Source: Cycas panzhihuaensis
Lineage: Eukaryota; Cycadophyta
DNA length: 64,000 nt
Direction of reading: 5' to 3'
Assembly (NCBI GenBank): GCA_023213395.1
Contig: CM041465.1
Location: forward strand, 14,632,001-14,696,000
This document shows positions 34,330 through 45,229 of the stretch, piece after piece. Position 1 is the stretch's first letter. Every line of letters starts with the position of its first letter. The notes under the pieces were generated by a model that was not told the DNA's origin, ran no database searches, and saw nothing but the letters and a program-made list of their open reading frames with translations. The translations under genes were made by a program, and so were the position numbers.

Positions 34330-34880
34330 AGGTTATGACTCTCTGGTCAAGAATTAATTTTTTATCTTAATTTAGACAAGGCGTTTATTAAGGTTTTGAG
34401 AAAAATTGATGAAAGTCTGTTTGGAGAATTAAATCATTAAAGGAGAATAATCAAACTAAAGCATAAGTCATGTCAGAAGATAAATTTCATCAAAGTACAA
34501 GTGTATAAACCTTGTATGGATGAAAAAATTAAAGTGCACAAATTGCTCCTAAATTCACCAACAAGCTTGCTACTATATGGACATCACTTCTTTCTAAATA
34601 TGTGGCGTGATTTGGAGTCATTTTGATAGGGTTTTAACTCATTTTCTAAAGGCGCGGTTTTAGGAAGAAATCTGCTTATTTCTTCTATACGACTCGATTA
34701 ATCTAGGTAATACCTATATCAATCTGACTCTCTCTTTAATATAAATCTTTTGAGACCAATTTTGAAGGAAATTTGGACTCTTTTTTTTTTGTTTAAAGCA
34801 TTTTTCACTTTCATCCCTAGTTACTAATATGATCTTTGACCTCAATTTCTGATCAAACCAGATATCATCTAAGAAGAATC

Positions 34881-35785
34881 ATGACCTCTTCTATTGTAGC
34901 ATTGCCTGAAGCTGATAAATTGACCAAAATGAACTTTAGTATTTAGAAAACAAAGATTAATGGTCTCTTAAAAGCAAAGCATGCTTGGAAAATCATTGCT
35001 GGTGATGAAAAGTAACCCACAGACATAGTGGATCTCCTAAATTAGGAAGAAATGAACAACATTATTGTATCTATTCTCAAACTTTCAATCTCATATTCTC
35101 TATTAACCTATGTAGATGGTATTGAAAGTGCCTATGAAATTTGGAAAACGATGTCTTCTATATTTAGTCAAAAAAATGAATTTAGAATTGTTGCTCTCAG
35201 GGAGGAACTGTATAAGCTTAGAATGAGAGAGGATCAGACAGTCTTTGAATTCATAGCCAAATTGACCAATATACAATAGGAGACAAAGTAACTAATACTG
35301 AGTTGATACATCTTATACTTAATAAGTTACCAAAATCATTTAACAACATGGTCAATATGTTAACATGTGGAGGACAAATAGCTATTATGACCTTCGATGT
35401 TCTTATAGGTCACATGGTTAGCCAAGAACAAACAAACTAGAGGTATAAAGAAGATGCCAAGATTGAAGAAACACTTGTCACCAAACTGCACTTAGGAGGT
35501 CGTGGACAAGTTCAATATAATCTAAGAATGTAAGGTAGAATACTAACAGACAACAAACGTCATTGAACTGAAGGAAGAGGATGAGTAAAAGTTACTCCTC
35601 CACGTGATGCTAGGGTTTGCTTCAACTATGACAAATCTAGTTATTTTTCAAGCAATTGTAGGGCTTTTGATGTCTATTATCACTATGGATAAATTCAGCA
35701 CTACCCATATTAGTGATATAAAAGGCAAGCAGAGATTCAGAAAGGAAGCCAGATATCAAGCAACTACAGTAAATAACAAGATTCA
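34881..35785 (+). pseudogene. TE-G gag (decayed)
   Basis: Begins at ATG 34881 (MTSSIVALPEADKLTKMNF). The segment 35052-35279 holds the conserved YEIWKTMSSIF and LREELYKLRMREDQTV text. Zinc knuckle remnants near 35610-35690 have lost cysteines. Several stops. Confidence 0.85.
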
Positions 35786-36660
35786 ATGGAGGATGAAGTT
35801 GAAACTACTTTTGTAACAGTGCTCGTTGCCAATTCCAATGCTACAGAAAATTGGTATGTTGATTCAAGAGCTTCCCACCATATGACCAGAGTCAAAGAAT
35901 GGTTTGAAATTCTGAAACTATACGATCTTAATAAATTTGTAGAATTAGGAGATAATTTTTCCCTTAACATAAAAGGAATTGGTCAAATAGCCATAAAAAT
36001 TGATGGAAAAATTCAACGAATAAAGAATATTCTTTTTGTACCAAGAATAAAAAAAAATCTTCTATCAGTACCTCAATTGAATAAAAAGAAATTGAGAACA
36101 ATATTTGATGAAAATGATCATTATCATATTTTGGATATGAAAAAGAATGATATTGTAATTACTGAAGGGGTAAAATGCAACGAACTCTATATGTTGCTTT
36201 CTACCCCTATGCTACCTGACAAATGACCCACTAAACATATATCTAATATAAACTCACTTGCTATGACAAGCAATGATGCTAATAAAATATGGCACTTGAA
36301 ATATGGGCATATCTCACATGATAGGTTAGAAAGATTAAAAAATTTTAAAACGGTGAATGATCTACCTAATATTCTGTTTAACTCATTCGTATGAAAAACT
36401 TCTGATGGGTAAACAACACAATTTTTTTTGCAAAAAGGACATGGTGAGCACAAACCAAATTAGATTTGGTTTAGACTGATCTTTGTGGTCCCTTTACACA
36501 TGTTTCAACAAACGATGCATAGTACTTTCTAACCTTCATTGATGATTTCTCTAGAAAAATGTGGGTATATTTCTTATTTAACAAATTAGAAAAACTTGAT
36601 TATTTCAAAGAATTTAAAGTAGAAGTGGAATTATAACAAAATCATAGAATGTATAATGGT
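35786..36660 (+). pseudogene. TE-G protease and truncated integrase (decayed)
   Basis: Protease 35786-36226, 146 codons open, with WYVDSRASHHMT (DSGA changed to DSRA) and the ELGDNFSLNIKGIGQI text shared with TE-M. The GAG-pre-integrase region is near 36285-36430 and the beginning of the integrase core is 36450-36640. Then the sequence jumps to the integrase C-terminal text, so the second and third catalytic residues of the DDE core are deleted. Confidence 0.85.
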
Positions 36661-38391
36661 TGGGTACAATAATCGCTCAAAAGGATACAGGTGTCTTGAC
36701 CCAAAAATAAACAAATTGTATGTTAGTAGAGACGTGATACTTGATGAAGAGGTAACGTACACCAAAATAGAGTATTAGCAAATGGACATAGATGATAAAA
36801 AGTTGAATATAGTCCAACCAGATGAGGAATCTATAAGTACTTCAAAAGATATTGAATCTAAAAGTGAAACTTCAGATCAAAAGACATCTAACATCAATCA
36901 AACAAGTGATCTTGACACTACTCAAGAAAAAGAAGAACATGGACTAAAGCAGGAACAAAACTCAAAAAATATACCAAAATGGTATCTAAAGACCCTTGAA
37001 AAAATAAAAGGAGAAATATTTGAATATAGGATAAGATCTCAGAAACCACATGCATTAGTTTGTTTTGTTAAACCAAACATACTCGAAAAAGTAAACAAAT
37101 TGCAAACATGGAGAACAACAGTGGATGCAGAAATGGAAGCTATTTGTAAGAACGAGACTTGGGACTTAGTGGAACCTCCTAAGGATAAACCCATTGTAAA
37201 TTACAAATGAGTATATAGGGTAAAAGAAAAAACAAATGTAAAAATTGAAAAGTATAAAGCTAGGTTACTGGTAAAAAGTTACACATAAACTATTGGAATT
37301 GACTATGAAGAAACATTCTCACTAGTGGCAAAATTAAGCATTGTGAGAATAGTAATTACAATCACTGCTAGAAAAGATGGAAAATTTACCAAATGAACAT
37401 AAAAAGTGCATTTCTAAATGGAGACCTTCAAGAAGAAGTCCATATACACCAACTTAAAGGATACATAAAAGCTGGTCAAGAAAATCCGGTCTTCAAACTT
37501 AAAAAGGCATTATATAGATTCAAGCAAGCACCAAGAGCTTGGTACACCAAATTGGACAAATATCTTATCCAAAATGGCTTTCACATGTGTGAATCCAATC
37601 AAAGTTTATATGTAAAATACAATTAAGGTCTGATCTCCATTATTGTAGTGTACGTAGATGATATGTTGATCATAAAAAATGATGTAGATTCAATTACACT
37701 CATCAAAAAGTAGTTTAGAAAAGTGTTTGAAATGACAAACCTTAGAATGTTGCATTATTATCTGGGCATAGAAATTAGACAAAATAATAACTCTATTATC
37801 TTGTCTCAATCTAAATACATCAAAAATGTGATAAAAAAGCTCAACACGAAAAATTATAACAATGTAGCCATACCCATGGACACTAGTTGTGTACTAAATA
37901 TTGAGTAGGAAGCACAACCTATTAATACAACCACATATAGACAATTGATTGAGAGCTTGATTTATCTTACAACTACTACACCAAACATCTCCTATGCGGT
38001 TAGCGTGGTCTCCAAGTTCATGGAAAATCCAAAGATACCTCATTGGAATGCTGCAAAGAAAATTCTGCGGTATTTAAAATGAACAAAAAATCTTGAAATA
38101 GAATATATAAAAAACAACGATATACAATTAACAGGGTTTTGTGATTCTAATTGGGCAGGAGACAGAATGGACAGAAAATCAATGTCAGGATACTATTTCT
38201 TTTTAGGAACAACCTTAATATCCTAGAGCAGAAAAAAGTAGCATATAGTAGCCTTGTCTTCAACAGAAGCAGAGTATAAATTAGCAGTAAATGTAGAATG
38301 TAAAGGAGTATGGATCAAACAACTTCTAAGAGATCTTGGACAAGAATAAACAACACATACTCAATTGATCTGCGACAATCAAAGCACAATC
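36661..38391 (+). pseudogene. TE-G integrase C-terminus, RT and RNase H, left part (decayed)
   Basis: 36661-36780 carries the YKCLDP/SRDVI-like text, then an acidic linker (36782-37000). RT runs from ~37020 to 37910: KNETWDLVEPP, MNIKSAFLNGDLQEEV (37393-37626), FKQAPRAWYTKL, a YVDDML motif near 37655, and LRMLHYYLGIEI (37723-37908). RNase H runs to 38391, where TE-H interrupts the DNQSTI motif. Confidence 0.87.
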
Positions 38392-38943
38392 TGTTAAATC
38401 TTATGTTTGCATGTTAAGATATTGTACTTTAATTTTCATGTAATATGTGTACTTTTTACTTTAGGGGTGACTTATCACTTAAGTGATAAAGTGCACACCC
38501 ACATTCTTTCTAGTGACACAACATTGTCACTAAAGGGTCAAATGGACCCTCATGCATTTCTTGCTCACATGAGAGCCTAAAATGACACGTCCAACATGCA
38601 AGGCATGTATCTTGGATGTTTGACACTTGTCAAACATCCAAGGCCTTAGGTCTCTCATCTCACTCTATATAATGAGACCTCTTCTCATTGTCTCATAAGA
38701 GAGTTGGAGTTGTTTTGTTATGCTGTCAGTTTGCTAATCAAACTGTTCATTCTTTGGAGATTGGACCAATTCCAACTCCACATATTAGGTATCATTTTCT
38801 CTTACTCCTTCATTTATGCTTTGTCTCTTTACTTTCTCTTTACCTTGAGATTATTATAGTTGTTTATATTTATGCAATTAGAACTAGAGTGATCCTAGTT
38901 TTTAGATCTTGGGACTGTTGAGGCCATCTAGCCTCTTTTCACA
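38392..38943 (+). repeat. TE-H 5' LTR (552 bp)
   Basis: Starts TGTTAAATCTTATG, ends CTTTTCACA; a TATATAA box lies at ~38666. Pairs with 43769-44321. Confidence 0.95.
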
Positions 38944-38945
38944 TT

Positions 38946-38957
38946 TGGTATCAGAGC
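38946..38957 (+). promoter_or_regulatory. TE-H primer-binding site
   Basis: Exact TGGTATCAGAGC two bases after the LTR. Confidence 0.95.
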
Positions 38958-41518
38958 AAGAGGAGACTAGCTCCCTCTATTCTGGTTTGCAACTGCTGAA
39001 GGAGATTTGGAGAAAGCCTACAAACACTTGGTGACGACCTTCACACTTCGAAGGCGATCCAAGGTTTGTTTGAATTTTTTTTTTGCAGGTTCAAGCATTT
39101 TGGAGCTATTTTTTTGAAGGTTGGAGCTAGGTTATGTTCTAATCTGTTCTTTTTTTACAAAGGTCTTATTGGATGCAACACAAACTGCTGTCACAAACAA
39201 TGATTTTACTTGTTATTTTACTCAAAAAAAAATATTTCTCTATATTTCAAGGTAGATTTAAAGAGTCTGACTTATGTTGCAGGCTCTGTGAGGAATATTC
39301 AGTGGTTCTTTAGCCTCTGAAAATTTTCTGAAGTGTTTTTTTTAACCTGTGGAAATATTTGGGAACTTCACTCTATTTTTTGGGTGTGGAAATCATTTAG
39401 AAGCAGTTAGGTACAGCACAAATAGCTGCTACAAGACAAATTCACTTAGATCTATAGCTAAAACCACTCTTTCCAGTGGAAAATCTTCTTACTTCTCTAT
39501 TTGCAGATGCTCCTGAATTAATCTGAAGACCTGGGTATTTCCTCAAGCCCCGGCCAAAGCTCCTGAAGTGTGAATGTTATGTTTGCAATTGTGGAAAAGT
39601 TCAGATCTTTAGTGCAGGTTTGTTACAATGATTTTTTCACGTCAAGAAGTTTTCTCAGACCCTACATGGGTCCCACGGAGACACTCTGGTGACCAGACTT
39701 CAATCTCAAAGCCTGTTTGGCTCTCCTAACAGCCCATAGTCTGTGCACCCAGCAATTGCTCATTTTGAGTCGTACTCACTCCACAGTGAATGAATAAGGC
39801 TGGTATCTGAGTCGCAGCTGTGTCTTGGGAGGGCGCCCCTGCTCCAGAAATTTTGGCTCGATCCGCCATCTCCACGCAGAGATCAAAGCCTCTGCGTCTT
39901 CGGAAAATCATTCAGCCCGCGCCGCCATTTTTCTAAAGCGTCTAAAATTTCAAAAATTCAATTTGAATTTACTTTGATTGAACCTTATAATATACATTAG
40001 AGAATATTCTTAGGTATATTCACTTTTTTGATAAAGTTAAGTTAGCCTAAGTTTATCTTAAATCCTTTATTTAAGTCATTTAATCAACAAAAATCATTTT
40101 TTAACCCAAATTCAAAAGGGCATTTAGTGATTTTTCATTTTCTGACTTTATTTAAAGACTAAATCAAGTCTCTTCAAGTATTTTTACACATTAAAAGTGT
40201 TTTTTCTTCTCTTATTAAGTCAAATTTTCAAATCAAGGCACTTTGCATAATGACTTTAGCTTAAATTTATTAACAGAAAAATCACCTTTTTTTGTATCTT
40301 TGAAGCTAAAAATCTTCTAAGTATTGAGTGATTTTATTAAATCACCAATACTAACTTGAACTCACTTATTTAGAGACTCAAAAACACTTTTGCTTTAATG
40401 TTTTAAAAGGCTCCCTGCATGGTGTCCTTAGTATTCAAGTTGCAAAAACAAATCAAATTTTAGCCTATGTTTTTTACTCTTAAAAGTTTTTTTAACACTT
40501 AGTTAATTTTGAACAAGTGTTAAGTGACTTTAAGTGAAGTGATTTTAAGTGTTTTTCATATTGAAAAATGATATTTATCACTAGTTTTTAAAACACTTTT
40601 AAGGTACCTTGCATGGTGACCTAATGCCTTTAGTCTCAAAGAGGGCTCAAATACACTTTGTACTTAATAAAAATCACTTCTTCTTTTGATTGTTGGGACT
40701 AATTTAAAGTCCCAACACTTGGTGCTTGATGTCCATTTTCATGCAAGTGGTTCTCTTACCTTCACTTTTTCAGCATTAAAAGGAACCCACTTATATCTTC
40801 ATCACAAGTTTTGTATTACTTTTTTTCACTACTTAAGTTTTTTTTCAAAAAGTACTTTGCAAAACTTATTGTAATCAAGCATTTGGTTTCTTACTTAGAT
40901 CAACAAAGCACTACATTTTCATTAAAGTGCTCATTGTAAAAACACTTCTAGTGTTCATATTGGTGTACTTACATTGCGTCCTCTTGAAGCTACTTTTCAT
41001 TGTAAAGCTTAATCAAAATATTTTCAAAAGTACATTTTCCAAACAAAAAGAAATCTAAGTTCACTTTAAAAAAACTGCTAAAAAATGACTTATAATCTTG
41101 TTGGAGAGGCTCGAAAAAGGTTCAAACCTTGCCTCTAAATTAACCTTAAGCTTGGTGCATTCCCTAGGGGACTAACCGACTGTACGGTCAGTGCATGACA
41201 ATTAAGGTTGCTTGAGGGAAAGGAGGTTCGAAAAGGGTGTTATTGGGGCTGTGAATCCCAGGGAAAGCATGGTACGTCTATGCAGATCAACTCTACCTGC
41301 CTTGTCCCAGATTTAACTTGGCCAACTGTTGGATCTCTCTTATAAATCAGAGTTGGACCAACTCCATAACCTAGTCCTCCACCCCTCATCATTCCATTCA
41401 GCTATTGGATCTTCTAGTAAGATCATGACTGTTGGTTTCGTTAGAAGGTGGAACTTAAGCGACGAAATCTTTGAGTTTCTAAGTTATTTGCTAGCTTCAA
41501 GCTTTTATAAATTGAAAC
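38958..41518 (+). other. TE-H 5' leader, non-coding, with a GC-rich island
   Basis: 2.56 kb without a coding region on the element strand. 39640-39935 is clearly richer in G and C than its surroundings. 40000-41090 is AT-rich with frequent AAGTG/CACTT words. 41140-41330, just before gag, is G+C richer again and may form structure. Confidence 0.7.
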
Positions 41519-42823
41519 ATGGCTGCCATAAACATGCTAAATGCATGCACCATTCGGTTAACAGGACAAGATAATTATCAAGAATGGAAGAGACTCACTC
41601 AGAACTTGCTAATCATGAACGAATTTTGGAGTTATGTTTCTGGGAGATTACCTCGACCAGCACCTGTTATCAATGGCGATGTTACTGTGGAACCTGATGA
41701 TGCTTTACTTGTTGCTTGGGAAGCCAAAGATGAAATTGCTTTAGCATTCCTTCACATGATTGTTGATGTGTATGTAGATCAGAATATTGCTGGTGCTAAA
41801 ACTTCTAAGGAAGCTTGGAACACTTTGTCCTCATTGTATGAAAGGCGAGATCAAGCTCGCATTTTAATGGTTAAGGCAAAATTGTATTCTGTTAAGTTTA
41901 TCAAGCCCATGTCGGCTTTTCTTTCCTCCATTAAGGAGGTATGTAATGAATTGAATACACTTGGTAGTCCAGCCACAAGGGATGAATTGATCACATCCAT
42001 CACCAAAGCCTTACCCAAGGACTATAATGGCTTCATTTCGTCTACTACAAGAGATGGTTCTCTCAAAACTATGATATTCAATGAATTTGAAAGTCTGCTA
42101 CTTCAAGAAGAACAAATCTACACTAAAGATAATGAGAAGGAACAATCTACATCAGGTGCATTCACGGCCAACTCAAAGACCAAACAGCAACCCAAACATG
42201 CACTCTCAAAACAGTTTGGGAACATAAACATTGGGTCTTCAAGGACTAATGTTGTATGTTATTATTGTGGCAAACCTGGCCACATAGCACCTGATTGTCA
42301 GAAAAAGCAAGCAGATCTACGTCAGCAGCAGCAGCAGCCACGTCATCCCAATCAACGATAGCAGCAGCCACGTCAGCAGTACCAACAGCGGTTTCAGCAG
42401 TAACAATAGTAGCAGCAGCAACCCCCTCAACCAAATCGAGGTGCCTATCGAGGAGGTCAAAGAGGAAGGGGGGGTTTCAGAGGTGGCAATCAACGCCACT
42501 CTAATCAGTTTGCAGATGAAGACAAACTATTTTGTACATATCAGACATCTAAGGTTGATGAAACTTGGATTATTGATTCTGGAGCTTCACAACACATGAC
42601 TGAAAGTGAAGAGCTCCTCACCAACATCAAGGAAGGCAAAGGTCAATCCGTGACCTTTAGGAATAATCAATCTGTCAAAATTTCTGGAGTAGGCACAATA
42701 ACTCCATTTTCTTCTTCATCAAATCCTTCCTCCCCATTTCCCGATGGCAATGCCTATTTAATACCTTCAGTGGACAAAAACTTACTATCTGTTAGCAAGT
42801 TGGACAAGCAACAGATGACTTAG
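41519..42823 (+). pseudogene. TE-H gag-protease (nearly intact)
   Basis: One frame from ATG 41519. The first 280 codons are open and contain the copia gag capsid (MAAINMLNACTIRLTGQDNY start, YQEWKRL, YERRDQARILMVKAKLYSVKF) and an intact CCHC zinc knuckle (CYYCGKPGHIAPDC). A Gln/Pro-rich run holds four stops (42359, 42401, 42407, 42410), each in a row of CAG/CAA codons. The frame then continues through an RGG-rich segment to an intact protease motif WIIDSGASQHMT near 42570. It ends at the deletion joint near 42822. Reverting four C to T changes would open it; as it stands it is broken. Confidence 0.9.
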
Positions 42824-43745
42824 TGATCACTGGTAGTGACACTAAGATGATTTACATTCTCCAAGATAATTTGAAGAGAAGTTTCGAGATGACAGATCTT
42901 AGACTTCTCCATTACTTTTTAGGCTTTGAGATATGGCAATGGCCAGGCTATATCTTCATCTCCCAAGCGAAATATTTTTGGGACATTTTGCAGCGGTTCA
43001 GGATGCACGACCGCAAATCAGCGCCTACACCAATAGAGATTGGATCTAAGCTTACTCTCAATGAGGAAGTTGCACCGGCATATCCCACACTTTACCGGCA
43101 GTTGATTGGGAGTCTCATTTATCTCACCAACACTTGACCAGACATTTCATTCGCTGTTGGAATTTGCTCACGTTACATGTCTCAACCCAATCAAATACAC
43201 TGGAATGCAGTCAAACGCATACTTAAGTACATCAAAGGCATATTGCATCATGGCCTTGAGTATGCACATAATGAGAACTTCACTCTGGAAGGGTTCTCAA
43301 ATTCTGATTGGGCAGGTTGCCAAGATAGCAGGAGATCAACCTCGGGATACTATTTTTCCCTTGGTTTAGTAGTTATTTCGTGGAGTTGCAAGAAGCAACC
43401 CAATATTACCTTGTCATCCACCGAAGCAGAGTACAAAGCTATAGTCAACGCATCTTGTGAAGCTATCTGGCTACGACGGATTCTTGGGGAACTTGGACTT
43501 GAGCAGGGTCATCCCACCAGGATACATTGCGACAATCAAAGTGTGCTCAAGTTAGCTAAGAATCCAGTTTTTCATGCGCGGATAAAACACATCAAGGTTC
43601 ATCATCACTTCATCAGAGAGCATGTGCAGAATGGTGAGATCAATCTCCAATCTGCACCTCTGAGGAGGAGCAATGAGACATCTTTACCAAGCCTCTTGGT
43701 AGAGAAAAGTTTGTAAAATTCAAAGATGGACTTGGTGTCTGACTT
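42824..43745 (+). pseudogene. TE-H RT tail and RNase H (decayed)
   Basis: Starts within or just after the RT catalytic YVDD (text continues LVITGS), then FEMTDLRLLHYFLGFEI, YRQLIGSLIYLTNT, one stop (TGA at 43135, an arginine CGA position). An open 179-codon RNase H follows (43177-43716) with SDWAGCQDSRRSTSGY, ISWSCKKQPNITLSSTEAEYKA and CDNQSVLKLAKNPVFHARIKHI. A late frameshift alters the C-terminus; the normal end (FTKPLGREKF) is in another frame to ~43745. Confidence 0.9.
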
Positions 43746-43760
43746 AACATTGCAAACAGC

Positions 43761-43768
43761 AAGGGGGG
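43761..43768 (+). promoter_or_regulatory. TE-H polypurine tract
   Basis: AAGGGGGG directly before the 3' LTR. Confidence 0.88.
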
Positions 43769-44321
43769 TGTTAAACCTTATGTTTACATGTTAAGATATT
43801 GTACTTTAATTTTCATGTAAGATGTGTACTTTTTACTTTAGGGGTGACTTATCACTTAATGATAAAGTGCACACCCACATTCTTTCTAGTGACACAACGT
43901 TATCACTAAAGGGTCAAATGGACCCTCATGCATTTTTTGCTCACATGAGATCCCAAATGGACACATGTCCAACATGCAAGGCATGTATCTTAGATATTTG
44001 ACACTTGTCAAACATCCAAGGCCTTAGGTCTCTCATCTCACTCTATATAATGAAACCTCTTCTCATTGTCTCATAAAAGAGTTGGAGTTGTATTGTTATG
44101 CTGTCAGTTTACTAATCAAATTGTTCATTCTTTGGAGGTTGGACCAATTCCAACTCCACATATTGGGTATCATTTTCTCTTGCTCCTTCATTTATGCTTT
44201 GCCTCCTTACTTTCTCTTTACCTTGAGATTATTATACTTGTTTGTATTTGTGCAATTAGAACTAGAGTGATCCTAGTTTCTAGATCTTGGGACTGTTGAG
44301 GCCATCTAGCCTCTTTTCACA
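43769..44321 (+). repeat. TE-H 3' LTR (553 bp)
   Basis: Pairs with 38392-38943 with few differences, mostly transitions; followed by CAATC. Confidence 0.95.
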
Positions 44322-44533
44322 CAATCAAGATCACAAAGAATTCAATACTACATGTAAGAACCAAATATATAGAATTTCATCATCACTTCATCAGAGAAAA
44401 AGTTCAAAACAAAGAATTGAACTTCTGCATTGTACTTCAAAAAATCAAGTTGTTGATGCTCTTTCAAAACCCTTAAGTAGAGACAAATTTATCTTATTCA
44501 AAAATAAGTTAAGAATTAAATAGATAAAACATC
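44322..44533 (+). pseudogene. TE-G RNase H C-terminus, right of TE-H
   Basis: Resumes the RNase H text interrupted at 38391: a HVRTKYIEFHHHFIREKVQNKEL-like stretch and VVDALSKPLSRDKF, in the same order as TE-M 58440-58620. Confidence 0.85.
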
Positions 44534-44542
44534 AAGAGAGGG
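44534..44542 (+). promoter_or_regulatory. TE-G polypurine tract
   Basis: AAGAGAGGG directly before the 3' LTR. Confidence 0.85.
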
Positions 44543-44760
44543 TATTAGAAGTAATGTTTTATCTAGGATATTCCTAGCATACTTTGTAAAGATTAAAGTG
44601 TATTCAAAATACATTATGAGGGTGATGTATCACTTTCCTTTTCTCTCTCAAAATGACAAGTGGCAAGATCACATTGAGCAATTGCCATTTGTCCTATACA
44701 AGATGTAATATATTTATAGATTCATTTTTCATTAATAAAGTATTGAAAGTTCTTTCTACA
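44543..44760 (+). repeat. TE-G 3' LTR (218 bp)
   Basis: Pairs with 34100-34317. Initial TG is now TA. Followed by TGCCC. Confidence 0.92.
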
Positions 44761-44765
44761 TGCCC

Positions 44766-45229
44766 TGTTTTAATTTTTAAAATAAGGCATCTCATCCTAT
44801 TATAAAAACCAGAATGCCCCATTATAAAAATTACATCTCATTATAACTTTCATAATGGAACAACACATCCCATTCCAAAATTTGTAATAAGACCAAAATC
44901 CATAAGAGTACTAGAAAGTTTATAAAAAAAAGATGAAAAACTTAAAATTTTTACAAAGGATTGGTAAAAATTAAGGGGTAAAGGTGATATAGGAACCAAA
45001 GGTGTCCAAGGTGTGTCACAAAGCCATTTCTAATCAAATGCCACCAGTAGATATTGATTGTCATAAACCAAGTGCCGATACACCGATCACCAAATAATAG
45101 TACACATGGATATTAAAACATAAAGCTAATTGAAAATGAAAATAAGAAATGCATATTTGCCTTGCCTATTCCATGATGGATGCTAGAATTCTAACTTTTG
45201 AGAAATAACATATAATGAAGAAATAATCC
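44766..45229. other. Intergenic or host-like DNA, no gene seen
   Basis: AT-rich spacer between TE-G and the gypsy remnant. Possibly upstream gypsy sequence too decayed to identify. Confidence 0.5.

Larger units (their letters stand above)
38392..44321 (+). mobile_element. TE-H: copia deletion derivative nested in TE-G
   Basis: Plus-strand element, 552- and 553-bp LTRs, perfect target duplication CAATC (38387-38391 and 44322-44326), PBS and PPT present. Gag and protease are nearly intact, but all of integrase and RT up to the YVDD motif are missing, leaving the RT tail and RNase H. The LTRs differ at few positions, so it is a fairly recent insertion into the already old TE-G. It could only have moved with enzymes supplied in trans if the deletion predates insertion. 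Confidence 0.95.
34100..44760 (+). mobile_element. TE-G: Ty1/copia retrotransposon with TE-H nested inside
   Basis: Plus-strand copia with two 218-bp LTRs and a perfect target duplication TGCCC (34095-34099 and 44761-44765). TE-H (38392-44321) interrupts its RNase H. Without TE-H it is about 4.7 kb, shorter than TE-M, because most of the integrase core is deleted. Same family as TE-D and TE-M. Confidence 0.94.

Noticed and set aside
39726-39911. Minus-strand 61-codon frame in the TE-H leader as a captured gene
   Set aside because: Short, no recognised domain; kept only as part of the GC-rich island observation.
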